Positions 17,301 through 25,393 of a DNA stretch of 64,000 nt are shown one piece after another; position 1 is the first letter of the stretch; every line of letters begins with the position of its first letter. The notes beneath the pieces were generated by a model, which was not told the DNA's origin, did no database searches, and worked only from the letters and a program-made list of their open reading frames with translations. The DNA is from Alphaproteobacteria bacterium (lineage in GTDB: Bacteria > Pseudomonadota > Alphaproteobacteria > DSM-16000 > Inquilinaceae): contig JANQGH010000051.1 in NCBI GenBank assembly GCA_028277405.1, positions 1 to 64,000 of the forward strand, in the 5' to 3' direction. Made by a program: the position numbers and the translations under genes.

Positions 17301-18098
17301 CTACGACAAGAGTCCCCAGCGGCGGACCGTGACCCGCTCAATCGGGCGGAACACCAGGAAGTCGAGGGCCAGCCACAGGACCCCGATGAGGATCATTCCG
17401 AGGATCACGATCTCGGTCTGGTACCATTGGACCGCCTCAAGCGTCATGTAACCGATACCGTTCGTGCCCGCGATCATCTCCGCAGCAACGAGCGCGCGCC
17501 AACCGTAGGCCATGGACGTGCGCAGCCCCACCAGGATTTGAACAAGCGCGCCGGGAATGACCACGCTTGTGATGATGTCCCAGCGCGATGCGCCATGGCA
17601 AAGCGCCGCCCGATAAAGAACTTGCGGGATCGATTGCACGCCAATGACCGTGGAATAGATCGAGGCAAAGAAGATGGTGTTGGCGATGACAAACAGGACC
17701 GACCCTTCGCCCACGCCAAACCAGATGATGGCGAGCGGCACCCAGGCAATGCCTGCGATGGATTGAAAAAAGCTCAAGACCGGCGTCATCGTCTCGGCGA
17801 CTGCCCGGTTGAGCGCAATGGCCACCCCCAGCGGGATCGCAATCAGGTTTCCAAGCAGATAACCAACGGCAAGTCTTTGCAGACTGGCCCAGATTTCCCA
17901 CAACAGGCTGCCGTCGAGGGTCATTTCGACGAAGGTTTCCCAGACTATGGTGGGGGCCGGCAACTTGTAGGTCGGAATATCGCTCAGTGTCGGCGCAAAG
18001 GCCCAGGCCGCCAGAACAGCGAGGAAAGGCAGGACGCCCGCCATGGCGACCGGATCGATCCTGGACATGGCGAAGGGGTTGGCGGCCTGCGAGGTCAC
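17301..18098 (-). CDS. ABC transporter permease (SsuC/TauC/NrtB-like), second copy
   Basis: A 265-aa permease of the taurine/sulfonate/nitrate class. It has six hydrophobic segments and the EAA-loop region YRAALCHGASRWDIITSVVIPGALVQILVGLRTSMAYGW, compressed here to the family's Gly-rich turn. It starts at GTG 18098, overlapping the previous permease stop by 4 bp, and ends the operon. With the upstream permease it probably forms a heterodimeric channel, which is less common than the homodimer in the Ssu/Tau systems. Confidence 0.9.
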   Translation of the reverse strand: MTSQAANPFAMSRIDPVAMAGVLPFLAVLAAWAFAPTLSDIPTYKLPAPTIVWETFVEMTLDGSLLWEIWASLQRLAVGYLLGNLIAIPLGVAIALNRAVAETMTPVLSFFQSIAGIAWVPLAIIWFGVGEGSVLFVIANTIFFASIYSTVIGVQSIPQVLYRAALCHGASRWDIITSVVIPGALVQILVGLRTSMAYGWRALVAAEMIAGTNGIGYMTLEAVQWYQTEIVILGMILIGVLWLALDFLVFRPIERVTVRRWGLLS

Positions 18099-18919
18099 GC
18101 GCTCTCTCCCTTGGCGCGAACCAGGCCCCAGCGTTCGATCGTCGCTCGCTCAATGGGGCGCAGGAACAGCCGGTCCAGGGCCAGCCACAGCAAGCCCATG
18201 ACGATCATGCCCACCACGACGCGATCGGTCTGGCGCGTCGCGGCCCCGTCGAAGATCAGAAAACCGATGCCTGACCCCGCCGCGATCATTTCGGCAAAGA
18301 TCAGGCCGCGAAACGCAAAACCCGCGCCAACGCGGAAGCCCGTGATGATGTTGGGGAGTGCGGAAGGAAGGATGACCGACGTCAGGACCTGCATGCGCGA
18401 CGCGCCCAGCGTCTGCATTGCGTTGACGAGAACCTTCTGAACCGTCTGCACCCCGGTCAGCGTGTTGTAGAGCACTGGGAAAAAGACCACGTAGCTGATC
18501 GCGATCAGGATCGTGTCGAATCCGTAGCCGATCCACATCACCAGAAGCGGAATCCACGCGACCTCGACAATCGCATAGAAGAAATTGATGATCGGGCCGA
18601 GAAGCCGCGACCAGAATCGCGACAGGCCGATGAGCAGCCCGAACGCGATGCCCAGGCAGAGCCCGGTGCTGACCCCGGCCATGTAACGCGATGCGCTGTC
18701 CAGGAGATAGCTCGGCAGAATACCTTTCTGGATCAGATCCACAAATGCGCCGGCCACTTCGCTTGGGCCCGGATAGAAGTATGGGGGCAGCGCGATGATC
18801 CACACCGAGATCTGCCAAAGCGCGAAGACCACGAACACCCCGAAAGCGCCGCGGATTTGCGCCCTGGTCGGTCGAAAGCTGAAAGCCGAGGCACCGGAGG
18901 CGTAGGTCGCGTCGGTCAT
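18095..18919 (-). CDS. ABC transporter permease (SsuC/TauC/NrtB-like), first copy
   Basis: A 274-aa inner-membrane permease paralogous to its downstream neighbour. It shows the conserved MQTLGASRMQVLTSVILP loop and the C-terminal GLLWLALDRLFLRPIERATIERWG ending that both copies share. The start is ATG at 18919 (MTDATYAS), because it overlaps the preceding small gene's stop as ATGA; the frame runs further upstream but inside that gene. The pair plus the ATPase and binding protein make a complete importer. Confidence 0.9.
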   Translation of the reverse strand: MTDATYASGASAFSFRPTRAQIRGAFGVFVVFALWQISVWIIALPPYFYPGPSEVAGAFVDLIQKGILPSYLLDSASRYMAGVSTGLCLGIAFGLLIGLSRFWSRLLGPIINFFYAIVEVAWIPLLVMWIGYGFDTILIAISYVVFFPVLYNTLTGVQTVQKVLVNAMQTLGASRMQVLTSVILPSALPNIITGFRVGAGFAFRGLIFAEMIAAGSGIGFLIFDGAATRQTDRVVVGMIVMGLLWLALDRLFLRPIERATIERWGLVRAKGESA

Positions 18920-19242
18920 TCCTGAACCTCGAGCGGCTCGATCGAACCGATCCAGTAATTGCGAGCGATGCGGCGCAGCGCTTGTGGCTCCGCCGACATG
19001 ATCAGCGCGCGCCCATCGCTCCATCCCTGGTAGCGGCCAACGTCCTGGAAAGCCTCGATGTGGAAACGTTCGGGCTCAAAGCCCAATCGAACGGCTACGT
19101 CCTGCGGCGTTGACAGATCGAGCCCGGCAAGATGGCGCGCCTCGTTGACGCGGCCAATGATCAGACTGGCAAACAGCGCCACCACTAGCGTTACGGCGGC
19201 GAAGACAGGCAAACGCCATTCCTGCGGGACCGCACGGTTCAC
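18916..19242 (-). CDS. Small single-pass membrane protein of unknown function
   Basis: I do not recognise this 108-aa protein. It has a short cytosolic-looking N-terminus, one hydrophobic helix at about residues 11-30 (LPVFAAVTLVVALFASLIIG) and a ~75-residue soluble domain rich in Arg, Glu and Trp. It is a real gene on context: it overlaps the ATPase gene upstream and the first permease downstream by 4 bp each, and codon use matches the neighbours. By topology the soluble domain should face the periplasm, where it could tether or assist the binding protein or gate the permeases. That role is inference. Confidence 0.75.
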   Translation of the reverse strand: MNRAVPQEWRLPVFAAVTLVVALFASLIIGRVNEARHLAGLDLSTPQDVAVRLGFEPERFHIEAFQDVGRYQGWSDGRALIMSAEPQALRRIARNYWIGSIEPLEVQE

Positions 19243-20027
19243 CGGCTTGGATTCCGCACCAGCTTCATCACATGGTCCCGAAGCTTCAAGAAGCGCGTGT
19301 CGGTCGAGATCGTGTCCCAGTGCCGCGCTTCACGAGGGATGTCGATCTGAACGAGTTCACGTAACCTCCCAGGGCCTGGTGTCAGGACCGCAACGCGGTC
19401 GGCAAGAAACACCGCCTCCTCGACCGAATGGGTGATGAACAGGACCGTGATGGGATGTTCATCCCAAACGCGCAGCAGCTCTTCTTGCAGGGTCAGGCGA
19501 GTTTGGGCATCGACGGCCGCAAAGGGCTCGTCCATCATCATGATTTCAGGCGTATTAGCCAGCGTACGGGCTACCGCCACACGCTGGCGCATGCCCCCGG
19601 ACAACTCATGAGGATACTTCTCCGCAGCATCGGACAGACGCGCCATGGCCAGGTATTCGCGCGCGACGCGTTCGCGCTCCGGCTTCGCGATGCCCCTGTA
19701 CTTCAGACCTATCGCGACATTGTCGAGCACTGTTTTCCACGGCAGCAGCGCGTATTCCTGGAAAACGACGCCACGATCGGCCCCTGGCTTCTCGATTGCG
19801 CGGCCATTCATGGTTATGCCGCCCGTTCGAGGTTTCATGAAGCCGGCAATCGCGGAAATCAGGGTGGATTTGCCGCAACCCGAAGGCCCGACGACGCACA
19901 GGAACTCGCCCTCGACAATGTCCAGGCTCAGATCCTCGACTGCCAAATGCTCCTGCCTGCGCTCCTCGTTGACATGAACAAGCGTCACGCCGTTGATCGA
20001 GATCTTGGGCTCTCGGATCGCGGTCAT
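19239..20027 (-). CDS. ABC transporter ATP-binding protein (SsuB/TauB/NrtD-like)
   Basis: A 262-aa ABC ATPase: Walker A GPSGCGKS near residue 50, Q-loop VVFQEYALLPWKTV, signature [16 protein letters not shown], Walker B IMMMDEPFAAVD and His switch LFITHSVEEAV. The LLPWKT Q-loop and C-terminal RHWDTI segment are characteristic of the nitrate/sulfonate/taurine class. It sits 11 bp after the binding-protein gene and overlaps the 108-aa membrane protein gene. Confidence 0.93.
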   Translation of the reverse strand: MTAIREPKISINGVTLVHVNEERRQEHLAVEDLSLDIVEGEFLCVVGPSGCGKSTLISAIAGFMKPRTGGITMNGRAIEKPGADRGVVFQEYALLPWKTVLDNVAIGLKYRGIAKPERERVAREYLAMARLSDAAEKYPHELSGGMRQRVAVARTLANTPEIMMMDEPFAAVDAQTRLTLQEELLRVWDEHPITVLFITHSVEEAVFLADRVAVLTPGPGRLRELVQIDIPREARHWDTISTDTRFLKLRDHVMKLVRNPSR

Positions 20028-20038
20028 CCTCGTGACCT

Positions 20039-21073
20039 TCAGTAGGCTTGGCGGTCGGCCGGAATAGGCGCCAGGTCCTCGAAGGCATCGGGGTTGCTCG
20101 CCTCGGCCGCCGCCAGGAAGCGCGTGTCGATGGCGTCTGAAGGATCGAAGGTTTCGTCGATCCGGCCCAGCCCGACGAGAAACGGCAGCGTCTTGGCCTG
20201 GTACATGTCGGCGGTATAGGTCGAGATGCGCGGGTCAAGCGACACGCTGCTCAGCGCCAGTGCCATGGTTTCCAGTTCAACGCCCTGGATCCAGCGCATG
20301 TTGATTTCGGCTGCAGCGTCGTTGTTGGCGCGCACCCACGCCTGGGCTTCGGCGAACGCGGCCATGAACCGTTCGAGTGTCTCGGGATTGTCGGCAATGA
20401 CCGATTGCGTTGTCAGGATGGTGCCGGGATCATAGCATTCGGGGCAACCGCCGGCCTGAACCAGAACCGCACCTTCGACTTGCGTGACGGCCGTCGCGCC
20501 CCATGGCTGCCAAATGGCGACCGCATCGACATCGCCCTGGTTGAGCGCGGTGACCAGCTCCGCTGGCGGAATGTTGACAAGCTCGACATCGTCTTCGCCC
20601 ATGCCCGCTGAGCCAAGAACGCCCAGAAGGAACCCTTCGGCGCCCGTGCCTCGCGGAAGACCGATGCGGCGGCCTTCGAGTGCCGCAATATCGCCCTCAC
20701 CGACGCCTGAGGCCGCCGACGCAATGATCGACTGATTGTCCGAGTAGGCGTCCCGGTTGGGGTCACCATGCAGATGAGCAATCAGAACAAGCGGAAAGCC
20801 ACGTGCAAGACCCGTAAGATAAGGCACGGAGCCCATGACATTGACGTCTTGGGCGCCATTCAAGAGCCCGTTCACCATGTCGACGCCCGACTGGTACATG
20901 ACCACCTCGGCATCAAGTCCGTGTTCGGCAAAGATGCCGCGTTCGACGCCCACAAAGACTGGAGCGTGATCGACCGCACCGGCGGCACCAATCTTGATGG
21001 GCAGCAAGTCCTGCGCAACCGCGGCGCTGGCAGACAACGCCAGCGCAACGGCGCACGCCAAAAGCTTCTTCAT
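20039..21073 (-). CDS. ABC transporter substrate-binding protein (NMT1/SsuA-like)
   Basis: A 344-aa periplasmic binding protein with a Sec signal (MKKLLACAVALALSASAAVAQ) and the NMT1/OMS-like fold (IKIGAAGAVDHAPVFVGVERGIFAEHGLD near the N-terminus; GDVDAVAIWQPWGATAV in the middle). Relatives bind sulfonates, taurine, nitrate or thiamine precursors. The start overlaps the sulfatase stop by 4 bp, so the probable cargo is the sulfatase's substrate, an organosulfate taken up intact (inference). Confidence 0.9.
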   Translation of the reverse strand: MKKLLACAVALALSASAAVAQDLLPIKIGAAGAVDHAPVFVGVERGIFAEHGLDAEVVMYQSGVDMVNGLLNGAQDVNVMGSVPYLTGLARGFPLVLIAHLHGDPNRDAYSDNQSIIASAASGVGEGDIAALEGRRIGLPRGTGAEGFLLGVLGSAGMGEDDVELVNIPPAELVTALNQGDVDAVAIWQPWGATAVTQVEGAVLVQAGGCPECYDPGTILTTQSVIADNPETLERFMAAFAEAQAWVRANNDAAAEINMRWIQGVELETMALALSSVSLDPRISTYTADMYQAKTLPFLVGLGRIDETFDPSDAIDTRFLAAAEASNPDAFEDLAPIPADRQAY

Positions 21074-22584
21074 GCTTCTATCCTCCCTGTTGGATCAGTT
21101 TCCTCGTTGTCGAGGGTTATCGGTTCGAGGTGGTTGATGTCGGACGCGAAGTGCCAGACATGTGTTTGTGAGGGCTGCACCTGGCGCGCCCATGCGGCGA
21201 GAATGTCTTTCTCGACCCTGCGTTCACGCATGCGGGCCGCGATGGTTTTGGGTTGCCAACCCTCCGTAAGCCGCGCCATCAGCGACCGCAGAACATCGGC
21301 GCAGGCGGGATCATTCGCCCGATTTGAACGTTCTTCGGGATCGGCCTTGAGATCGAAGAGCAGGGGCGGTTCGCTGTCGTAGATCGACAGCTTCCAGTTG
21401 TCGGATCGGATCATGCGCTGTTGCACGGCCCGTCCGTTTGTCCAGTGGGGAACGGGGTCCGTGCAGTACTCGCTGAACGTTTCGTTCCTCCAACACGCCG
21501 ATCTGTCTTGGGCAACGGACCAGAAGCTCCGTCCGTCAGTGTTCGGCAGCAGCTCGGTTCCCATCGCCTCGAGCAATGTCTGGCCGAGGTCGATCAGATT
21601 GACGACGTGATCCCGTCTTTCTCCGGCTGGAAGCACGCCGGGCAGGCGCATGATCAACGGCACTTTCACACTTTCTTCGAAGAAGGTGTGCTTCCACCAC
21701 AGACCACGCTCCCCAAGATGGTCACCATGGTCGGACGCATAGACGATTAACGTGTCGTCCATTGCGCCGATCTCAGCCACCGCGCCAAGGACGCGGCCGA
21801 TCATCTCATCGAGCCGCTGCACAAGCCCCCAATAGGCGGCTCTGGCGCGGTCGCGCTCCGCGATGGACACGTCCGCGACCTTGCGGGCGGAGCGCCACCA
21901 GTGATGCCATTCGCCCACCATGTCGGCTGGATCGATCGACGGCGGCGGAACCCGCCCATTGTAGGCGTCGAACGCCTCTCGGTCGGCGACATAGGGCGGG
22001 TGGGGCAGCATGTAGCCAACGGTTAGACAGAATGGCTGCCCGCTCGCCTTTTTTGCCGCACCCGTCTCAAGCAACCATTTGACCGCTGCGTCCGTTACCG
22101 CCTCATCCTTGGCCTGGTAAGCACTCATGCCTGGGCCGGAGTTTTCGAGGGATTCCCGGTTGGGGTCATTTGTGCCGGACAAAACGCCCATTGACTGCCT
22201 GGCCGACCCTGGATGGTTGGGCGAGTGATCGCCAACCGCGCGCGACGCATAGCCGTGCGACTGATCGGGCCCTATCGCATGCAGACGACCGATAAGCACG
22301 GGATCGTAGCCTGCGGCGCCGGCCATATGCAGCCAACTCGGCAGGTCCGAGCGGAGCATGTCGTCATTGGTCCAGCATTCCTGCCTGTGCGGCCAACGTG
22401 CCGTTAGGGTGGCCATGCGGCTCGGCACGCAGATCGGAGACGGGCAGTAGGCGTTGTCGAACCGCACACCCTCGCCGGCCAACCGATCCATGTTGGGGGT
22501 TCGGACCACCGCATCGCCGTAGCAACCAGCGACCTTTTGCGCATGCTGGTCGGAGAAGATGAAGAGCACGTTTTTCCGCTTCAC
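21070..22584 (-). CDS. Cytosolic sulfatase (arylsulfatase/choline-sulfatase-like)
   Basis: A 504-aa sulfatase with metal ligands Asp12-Gln13 (FSDQHAQ), formylglycine motif C52-V-P-S-R56 and the distal metal motif ASDHGDHLGERGLWWKHTF. No signal peptide is present, so hydrolysis should occur in the cytosol. It uses a GTG start (22584) overlapping the GntR stop and in turn overlaps the binding-protein start, tying regulation, hydrolysis and uptake into one unit. It is only distantly similar to the sulfatase at 158-1750, so the two probably have different substrates. Maturation of Cys52 needs an enzyme encoded elsewhere. Confidence 0.92.
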   Translation of the reverse strand: MKRKNVLFIFSDQHAQKVAGCYGDAVVRTPNMDRLAGEGVRFDNAYCPSPICVPSRMATLTARWPHRQECWTNDDMLRSDLPSWLHMAGAAGYDPVLIGRLHAIGPDQSHGYASRAVGDHSPNHPGSARQSMGVLSGTNDPNRESLENSGPGMSAYQAKDEAVTDAAVKWLLETGAAKKASGQPFCLTVGYMLPHPPYVADREAFDAYNGRVPPPSIDPADMVGEWHHWWRSARKVADVSIAERDRARAAYWGLVQRLDEMIGRVLGAVAEIGAMDDTLIVYASDHGDHLGERGLWWKHTFFEESVKVPLIMRLPGVLPAGERRDHVVNLIDLGQTLLEAMGTELLPNTDGRSFWSVAQDRSACWRNETFSEYCTDPVPHWTNGRAVQQRMIRSDNWKLSIYDSEPPLLFDLKADPEERSNRANDPACADVLRSLMARLTEGWQPKTIAARMRERRVEKDILAAWARQVQPSQTHVWHFASDINHLEPITLDNEETDPTGRIEA

Positions 22585-23243
22585 AATCCGACCTCATCTT
22601 CTCCAAGCGCCCGGCGCCACGACGTCGTCAAATGCGCTTTCAACGCGCTGACGCTCGCGTCTTCGTCGCCGGCGAGAAGTGCCGATAGGATGTCGAGATG
22701 TTCGTCCATGGCGACCGCCAGACGGGCGATGTCGTAAGATCCGTTCAAGCGGATGAGCCGCACGCGGTCTTCGATTGCCTGATGCGTGTCCGTGATCAGA
22801 GAGTTTTGGAAGTTCGCCACGAGTGCGACATGCAGGTCGAGGTCGACCTCCAGTCCTTCGGCCATAAGGTCGTCATCATGGCCGGGCGCCTCGATCGCAC
22901 GATGCTTCAGGTCCAGTGTGCGTTCGCGCAGTTTTTCAAGATGCTTCGTCTTCGGCGCACGCGCCATTCTTCGCGCCGCTGCCTGTTCGATAACCAATCG
23001 AAACTGGAACGCTTCATTGATGAAGCGAACATTGATGTCGGCAATCTGCACGCCACGTTGGGCCAGCAGGTTGATCAGACCCTCTGCCTCAAGACGCTTG
23101 AGCGCTTCTCGCACGGCGCCCATGGGGCTTCCCAAGACTTCGCAAAGCTCCCGCTGCGTGACGAACGAACCAGGCGACAGGGTTCGATCAAAGAGCCTGC
23201 TCTTGAACCTTTCGTAAGCGACCTGGCGCAAGGGTGCGTTCAA
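22581..23243 (-). CDS. GntR-family (FCD) regulator of the sulfatase operon
   Basis: A GntR regulator of about 220 aa: winged helix (VTQRELCEVLGSPMGAVREALKRLE) followed by an all-helical FCD ligand domain with the usual metal-binding Asp/His pattern. I prefer a TTG start at 23243, because GGGAGG lies 5 nt upstream of it. The longer GTG start at 23279 would place the operator-like repeats (23260-23295) inside the coding region. It is the first gene of its own seven-gene operon and probably autoregulated. Confidence 0.88.
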   Translation of the reverse strand: MNAPLRQVAYERFKSRLFDRTLSPGSFVTQRELCEVLGSPMGAVREALKRLEAEGLINLLAQRGVQIADINVRFINEAFQFRLVIEQAAARRMARAPKTKHLEKLRERTLDLKHRAIEAPGHDDDLMAEGLEVDLDLHVALVANFQNSLITDTHQAIEDRVRLIRLNGSYDIARLAVAMDEHLDILSALLAGDEDASVSALKAHLTTSWRRALGEDEVGL

Positions 23244-23259
23244 CTCGACCTCCCGACAA

Positions 23260-23298
23260 ACTAAGTACTCAGTCTGCACTTAAGTCGAACTTAGTCAA
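23260..23298 (-). promoter_or_regulatory. Operator cluster of the GntR-sulfatase-ABC operon
   Basis: Three related dyad elements lie together: ACTAAGT (23260-23266), the palindrome ACTTAAGT (23278-23285) and ACTTAGT (23289-23295). The outer two are exact reverse complements. A leftward TTGACT -35-like hexamer (23298-23293) overlaps the last one. This fits an autoregulatory GntR site just upstream of the preferred TTG start. Confidence 0.5.
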
Positions 23299-23712
23299 GC
23301 ACGGCACCGAAACCGGATGCCGGAAACGCATTCAGATCGAGATAAAAAAGCGAGAATCAGGACATTGAACGATGGGCTCTTGCGAACCGATTTGAGCTTT
23401 AAGCGCTATCCAGATCAGCGTCTGACGTCCGCGAACCCGCACTTTTGGAGAAGTCCGGGAATGGCTGCATGGAGCAAAGGGTTCCAGAGAGCCAGTCAAG
23501 ATCTGCCTGACCGGTATCGGCCTCGCCAAGGGCAGCGGGGCGCCCATAAGTTCTGCAGCAGAGGGCCGCTGCCGGCCCAGCCGATGCCGCCGTTCGCTAT
23601 GAGGCCCTATCCCGATTTCGCTCATTTGCCGCCAGTTGGCACTGCCTGAATGCGGCGAGGACAGGATGTCGCGCAGTGGATCGTGGAAAGACTCGTAGAC
23701 GGCGGCGGCGGC
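23299..23712. other. Non-coding stretch without a recognisable gene
   Basis: About 410 bp between the GntR operator and a transposase tail. Short open frames exist on both strands, but none has a ribosome-binding site or a recognisable motif. It is possibly decayed DNA left by insertion-sequence activity, given the adjacent remnant. Confidence 0.45.
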
Positions 23713-23808
23713 TTAGGCTGCGGCTTTCTGCGTCGTCTCCTTTCTAGTTGTTTTGGTCGGTTTGGGCAGTCCACCGGCGAAGGCTTTTTGGGGCGTTCTG
23801 CCGTTCAT
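23713..23808 (-). pseudogene. C-terminal remnant of an integrase-core transposase (IS3/IS481-type)
   Basis: The minus strand encodes 31 residues beginning MNGRTPQKAFAGGLPKP and ending in a Lys/Thr-rich tail before TAA (23715-23713). The NGRTP..AF..GLPKP pattern followed by a basic tail is what I recall at the end of rve-type IS transposases. No catalytic domain remains. Its first codon overlaps the stop of the alpha/beta-hydrolase gene, so the insertion boundary abuts that gene. The family call rests on a short motif. Confidence 0.55.
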
Positions 23809-24671
23809 GTTGCGACCCCGGCGGTGCAAACAACACCGGACACGACCTGCATCAGCTGGTCGGCCACGTCATTGGCTGTCCCCTTGTCGAGGTCGACGGT
23901 GACAAGGTCGGGCCGGATCTTCTTCAGCGCGGGCGCGGGGTCTGGAACGTTATCGTCGCTGCGGCGACAGAGGATCAGGCGCGGTTGAAGGTTTGCCAAA
24001 GTCTGTTCCGCGGGATAGTCGAGGGCCGCAAGGTATGCGTCGCGAATGCCCGCGGAAGAGGCCAGGACCTCTACGAGGCGCTCGTGCAGAATTTCGGGGG
24101 CCGGCAGTCCGCAAGCACGCCGCGCCTTGGCCGTCCTGTCGAACCACGGAAAGAACAGCGCATAGTCGCGAACGCGTTGGAACGCCTTCATCAGGTAGGC
24201 GCCATCCGTATCCGGCACGACGAGAGGGGCGGCATGCCGGCGCATGCGTGCCCGCTCCTGACGCGAGTAGCGGCCGATACCATCGAGCAGAATGCAGGAG
24301 ACGGCGTCCGGCTTGGCTGTGGCCAGGCCGATGGCCACGCGCGCGCCGAAGTGCCTGCCATAGACGATCCAGGAGCGCGACGGGATCTCGGCCAGGAGGG
24401 CGCCGATCACCGATGCATAGTCGTCGATGCCTGGCTGTCCGGCCGGGAAGCCCTCGCTCGCCCCACAGCCGGGCATGTCGGGCACCACCACCGTCTGACC
24501 GCGGCGGCCAAGCGCGGTCGCCACGCCTGCGAAGGCCTTTGACGTCTCGCCCGCCGCATGCAGGAACAGCCATGGCGGCCCGTCCGCAGGGCCGCTCTGG
24601 CGCACGAGGAGTTCGATGCCGGCGCACTCCACGATCCGGCGCCGGACGGTCCTGGATGGCGGCGGGGCCAA
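23805..24671 (-). CDS. Alpha/beta-hydrolase-fold protein with altered catalytic residues
   Basis: A 288-aa alpha/beta-hydrolase-fold protein. The oxyanion-hole strand (LFLHAAGET, about residue 38) and MPGCGASEG loop are normal. However, the nucleophile elbow reads G105-R-H107-F-G109, so His replaces the usual Ser, and no His is found at the C-terminal catalytic position. It may be a binding protein, a non-canonical enzyme, or decayed. It starts at TTG 24671, 5 bp after the dienelactone hydrolase stop, and ends against a transposase remnant. Last gene of the TTT/OYE operon. Confidence 0.75.
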   Translation of the reverse strand: MAPPPSRTVRRRIVECAGIELLVRQSGPADGPPWLFLHAAGETSKAFAGVATALGRRGQTVVVPDMPGCGASEGFPAGQPGIDDYASVIGALLAEIPSRSWIVYGRHFGARVAIGLATAKPDAVSCILLDGIGRYSRQERARMRRHAAPLVVPDTDGAYLMKAFQRVRDYALFFPWFDRTAKARRACGLPAPEILHERLVEVLASSAGIRDAYLAALDYPAEQTLANLQPRLILCRRSDDNVPDPAPALKKIRPDLVTVDLDKGTANDVADQLMQVVSGVVCTAGVAT

Positions 24672-24676
24672 AGGCT

Positions 24677-25342
24677 CTATCCAAGACGTTCGTTCAGGAA
24701 GTCGAATGCTCGCCGGTGCGCCAGCCGGTCGCTCTCCTCATGATAGGAGGCGCGCTCATCACAGGCGAAGCCGTGCCCGGCAGGGTAGAGGTGGACCGGC
24801 AGATCGGGTTGAGCCTGCCGGAAGGCCTCGACCCGATCCATCGGGATCGAGTGGTCGGTCTCGCCGAAATGGATCTGGATCGGGCACTTTGGCGTTTCCT
24901 CTGCCATGCCGGGCACACCGCCACCGTAGAGCGAGACCACGGCCGAGAGGCCATCGAGTCGGGTCGCGGCGGCCCAGGCGACCGTACCGCCCCAGCAATA
25001 GCCCACGACAGCGACCTTGTCGGGCTTGGCCCACTCGGCCACAGCCGCGACATCGCGGACAGCGTCGTCGATCGCGATCTGTGCCATCAGGCCCTTGCCC
25101 CGCTCGAGGCTTTCCTGGTCGTAGCCCATCTCGACGCCGGCCTCGACGCGATCGAACAGCGCCGGAACCACGGCACGATAGCCTTCGGTGGCGAACCGGT
25201 CGGCGACCGCGCGCATGTGACGATTGACCCCGAAGATCTCCTGCAGGACGACCACCGTTCCGCGTCGATCGCCGGCGGGATCGGCGACATAAGCCGAGAA
25301 CTCGTGGCCATCCGTGGCCTTGATTGTGATCGTATCACCCAT
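24677..25342 (-). CDS. Dienelactone hydrolase family protein
   Basis: A 221-aa dienelactone-hydrolase-type enzyme with an intact Cys-Asp-His triad: Cys116 in GYCWGG, Asp163 (GETDHSIP) and His190 (PAGHGF). The family opens enol-lactones such as dienelactone to maleylacetate, though many members act on other esters and lactones. GGGAGAACGAG precedes the ATG. It follows the TctA gene by 51 bp. Beside an old-yellow-enzyme flavoprotein and a carboxylate importer it suggests catabolism of an unsaturated or aromatic-derived acid (inference). Confidence 0.9.
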   Translation of the reverse strand: MGDTITIKATDGHEFSAYVADPAGDRRGTVVVLQEIFGVNRHMRAVADRFATEGYRAVVPALFDRVEAGVEMGYDQESLERGKGLMAQIAIDDAVRDVAAVAEWAKPDKVAVVGYCWGGTVAWAAATRLDGLSAVVSLYGGGVPGMAEETPKCPIQIHFGETDHSIPMDRVEAFRQAQPDLPVHLYPAGHGFACDERASYHEESDRLAHRRAFDFLNERLG

Positions 25343-25393
25343 CTCGTTCTCCCATTGTCGGATGTTCGGTGCCGCCGTCGGCGACGTTCAGGA

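Noticed and set aside
17238..18440. A 400-codon plus-strand frame over the permease pair
   Set aside because: It is antisense to two well-supported ABC permeases and has no motif or ribosome-binding site.
23317..23649. Plus-strand frame of 110 codons in the gap left of the transposase tail
   Set aside because: Low-complexity Pro/Arg-rich sequence without motif or start context; recorded as gene-free DNA.
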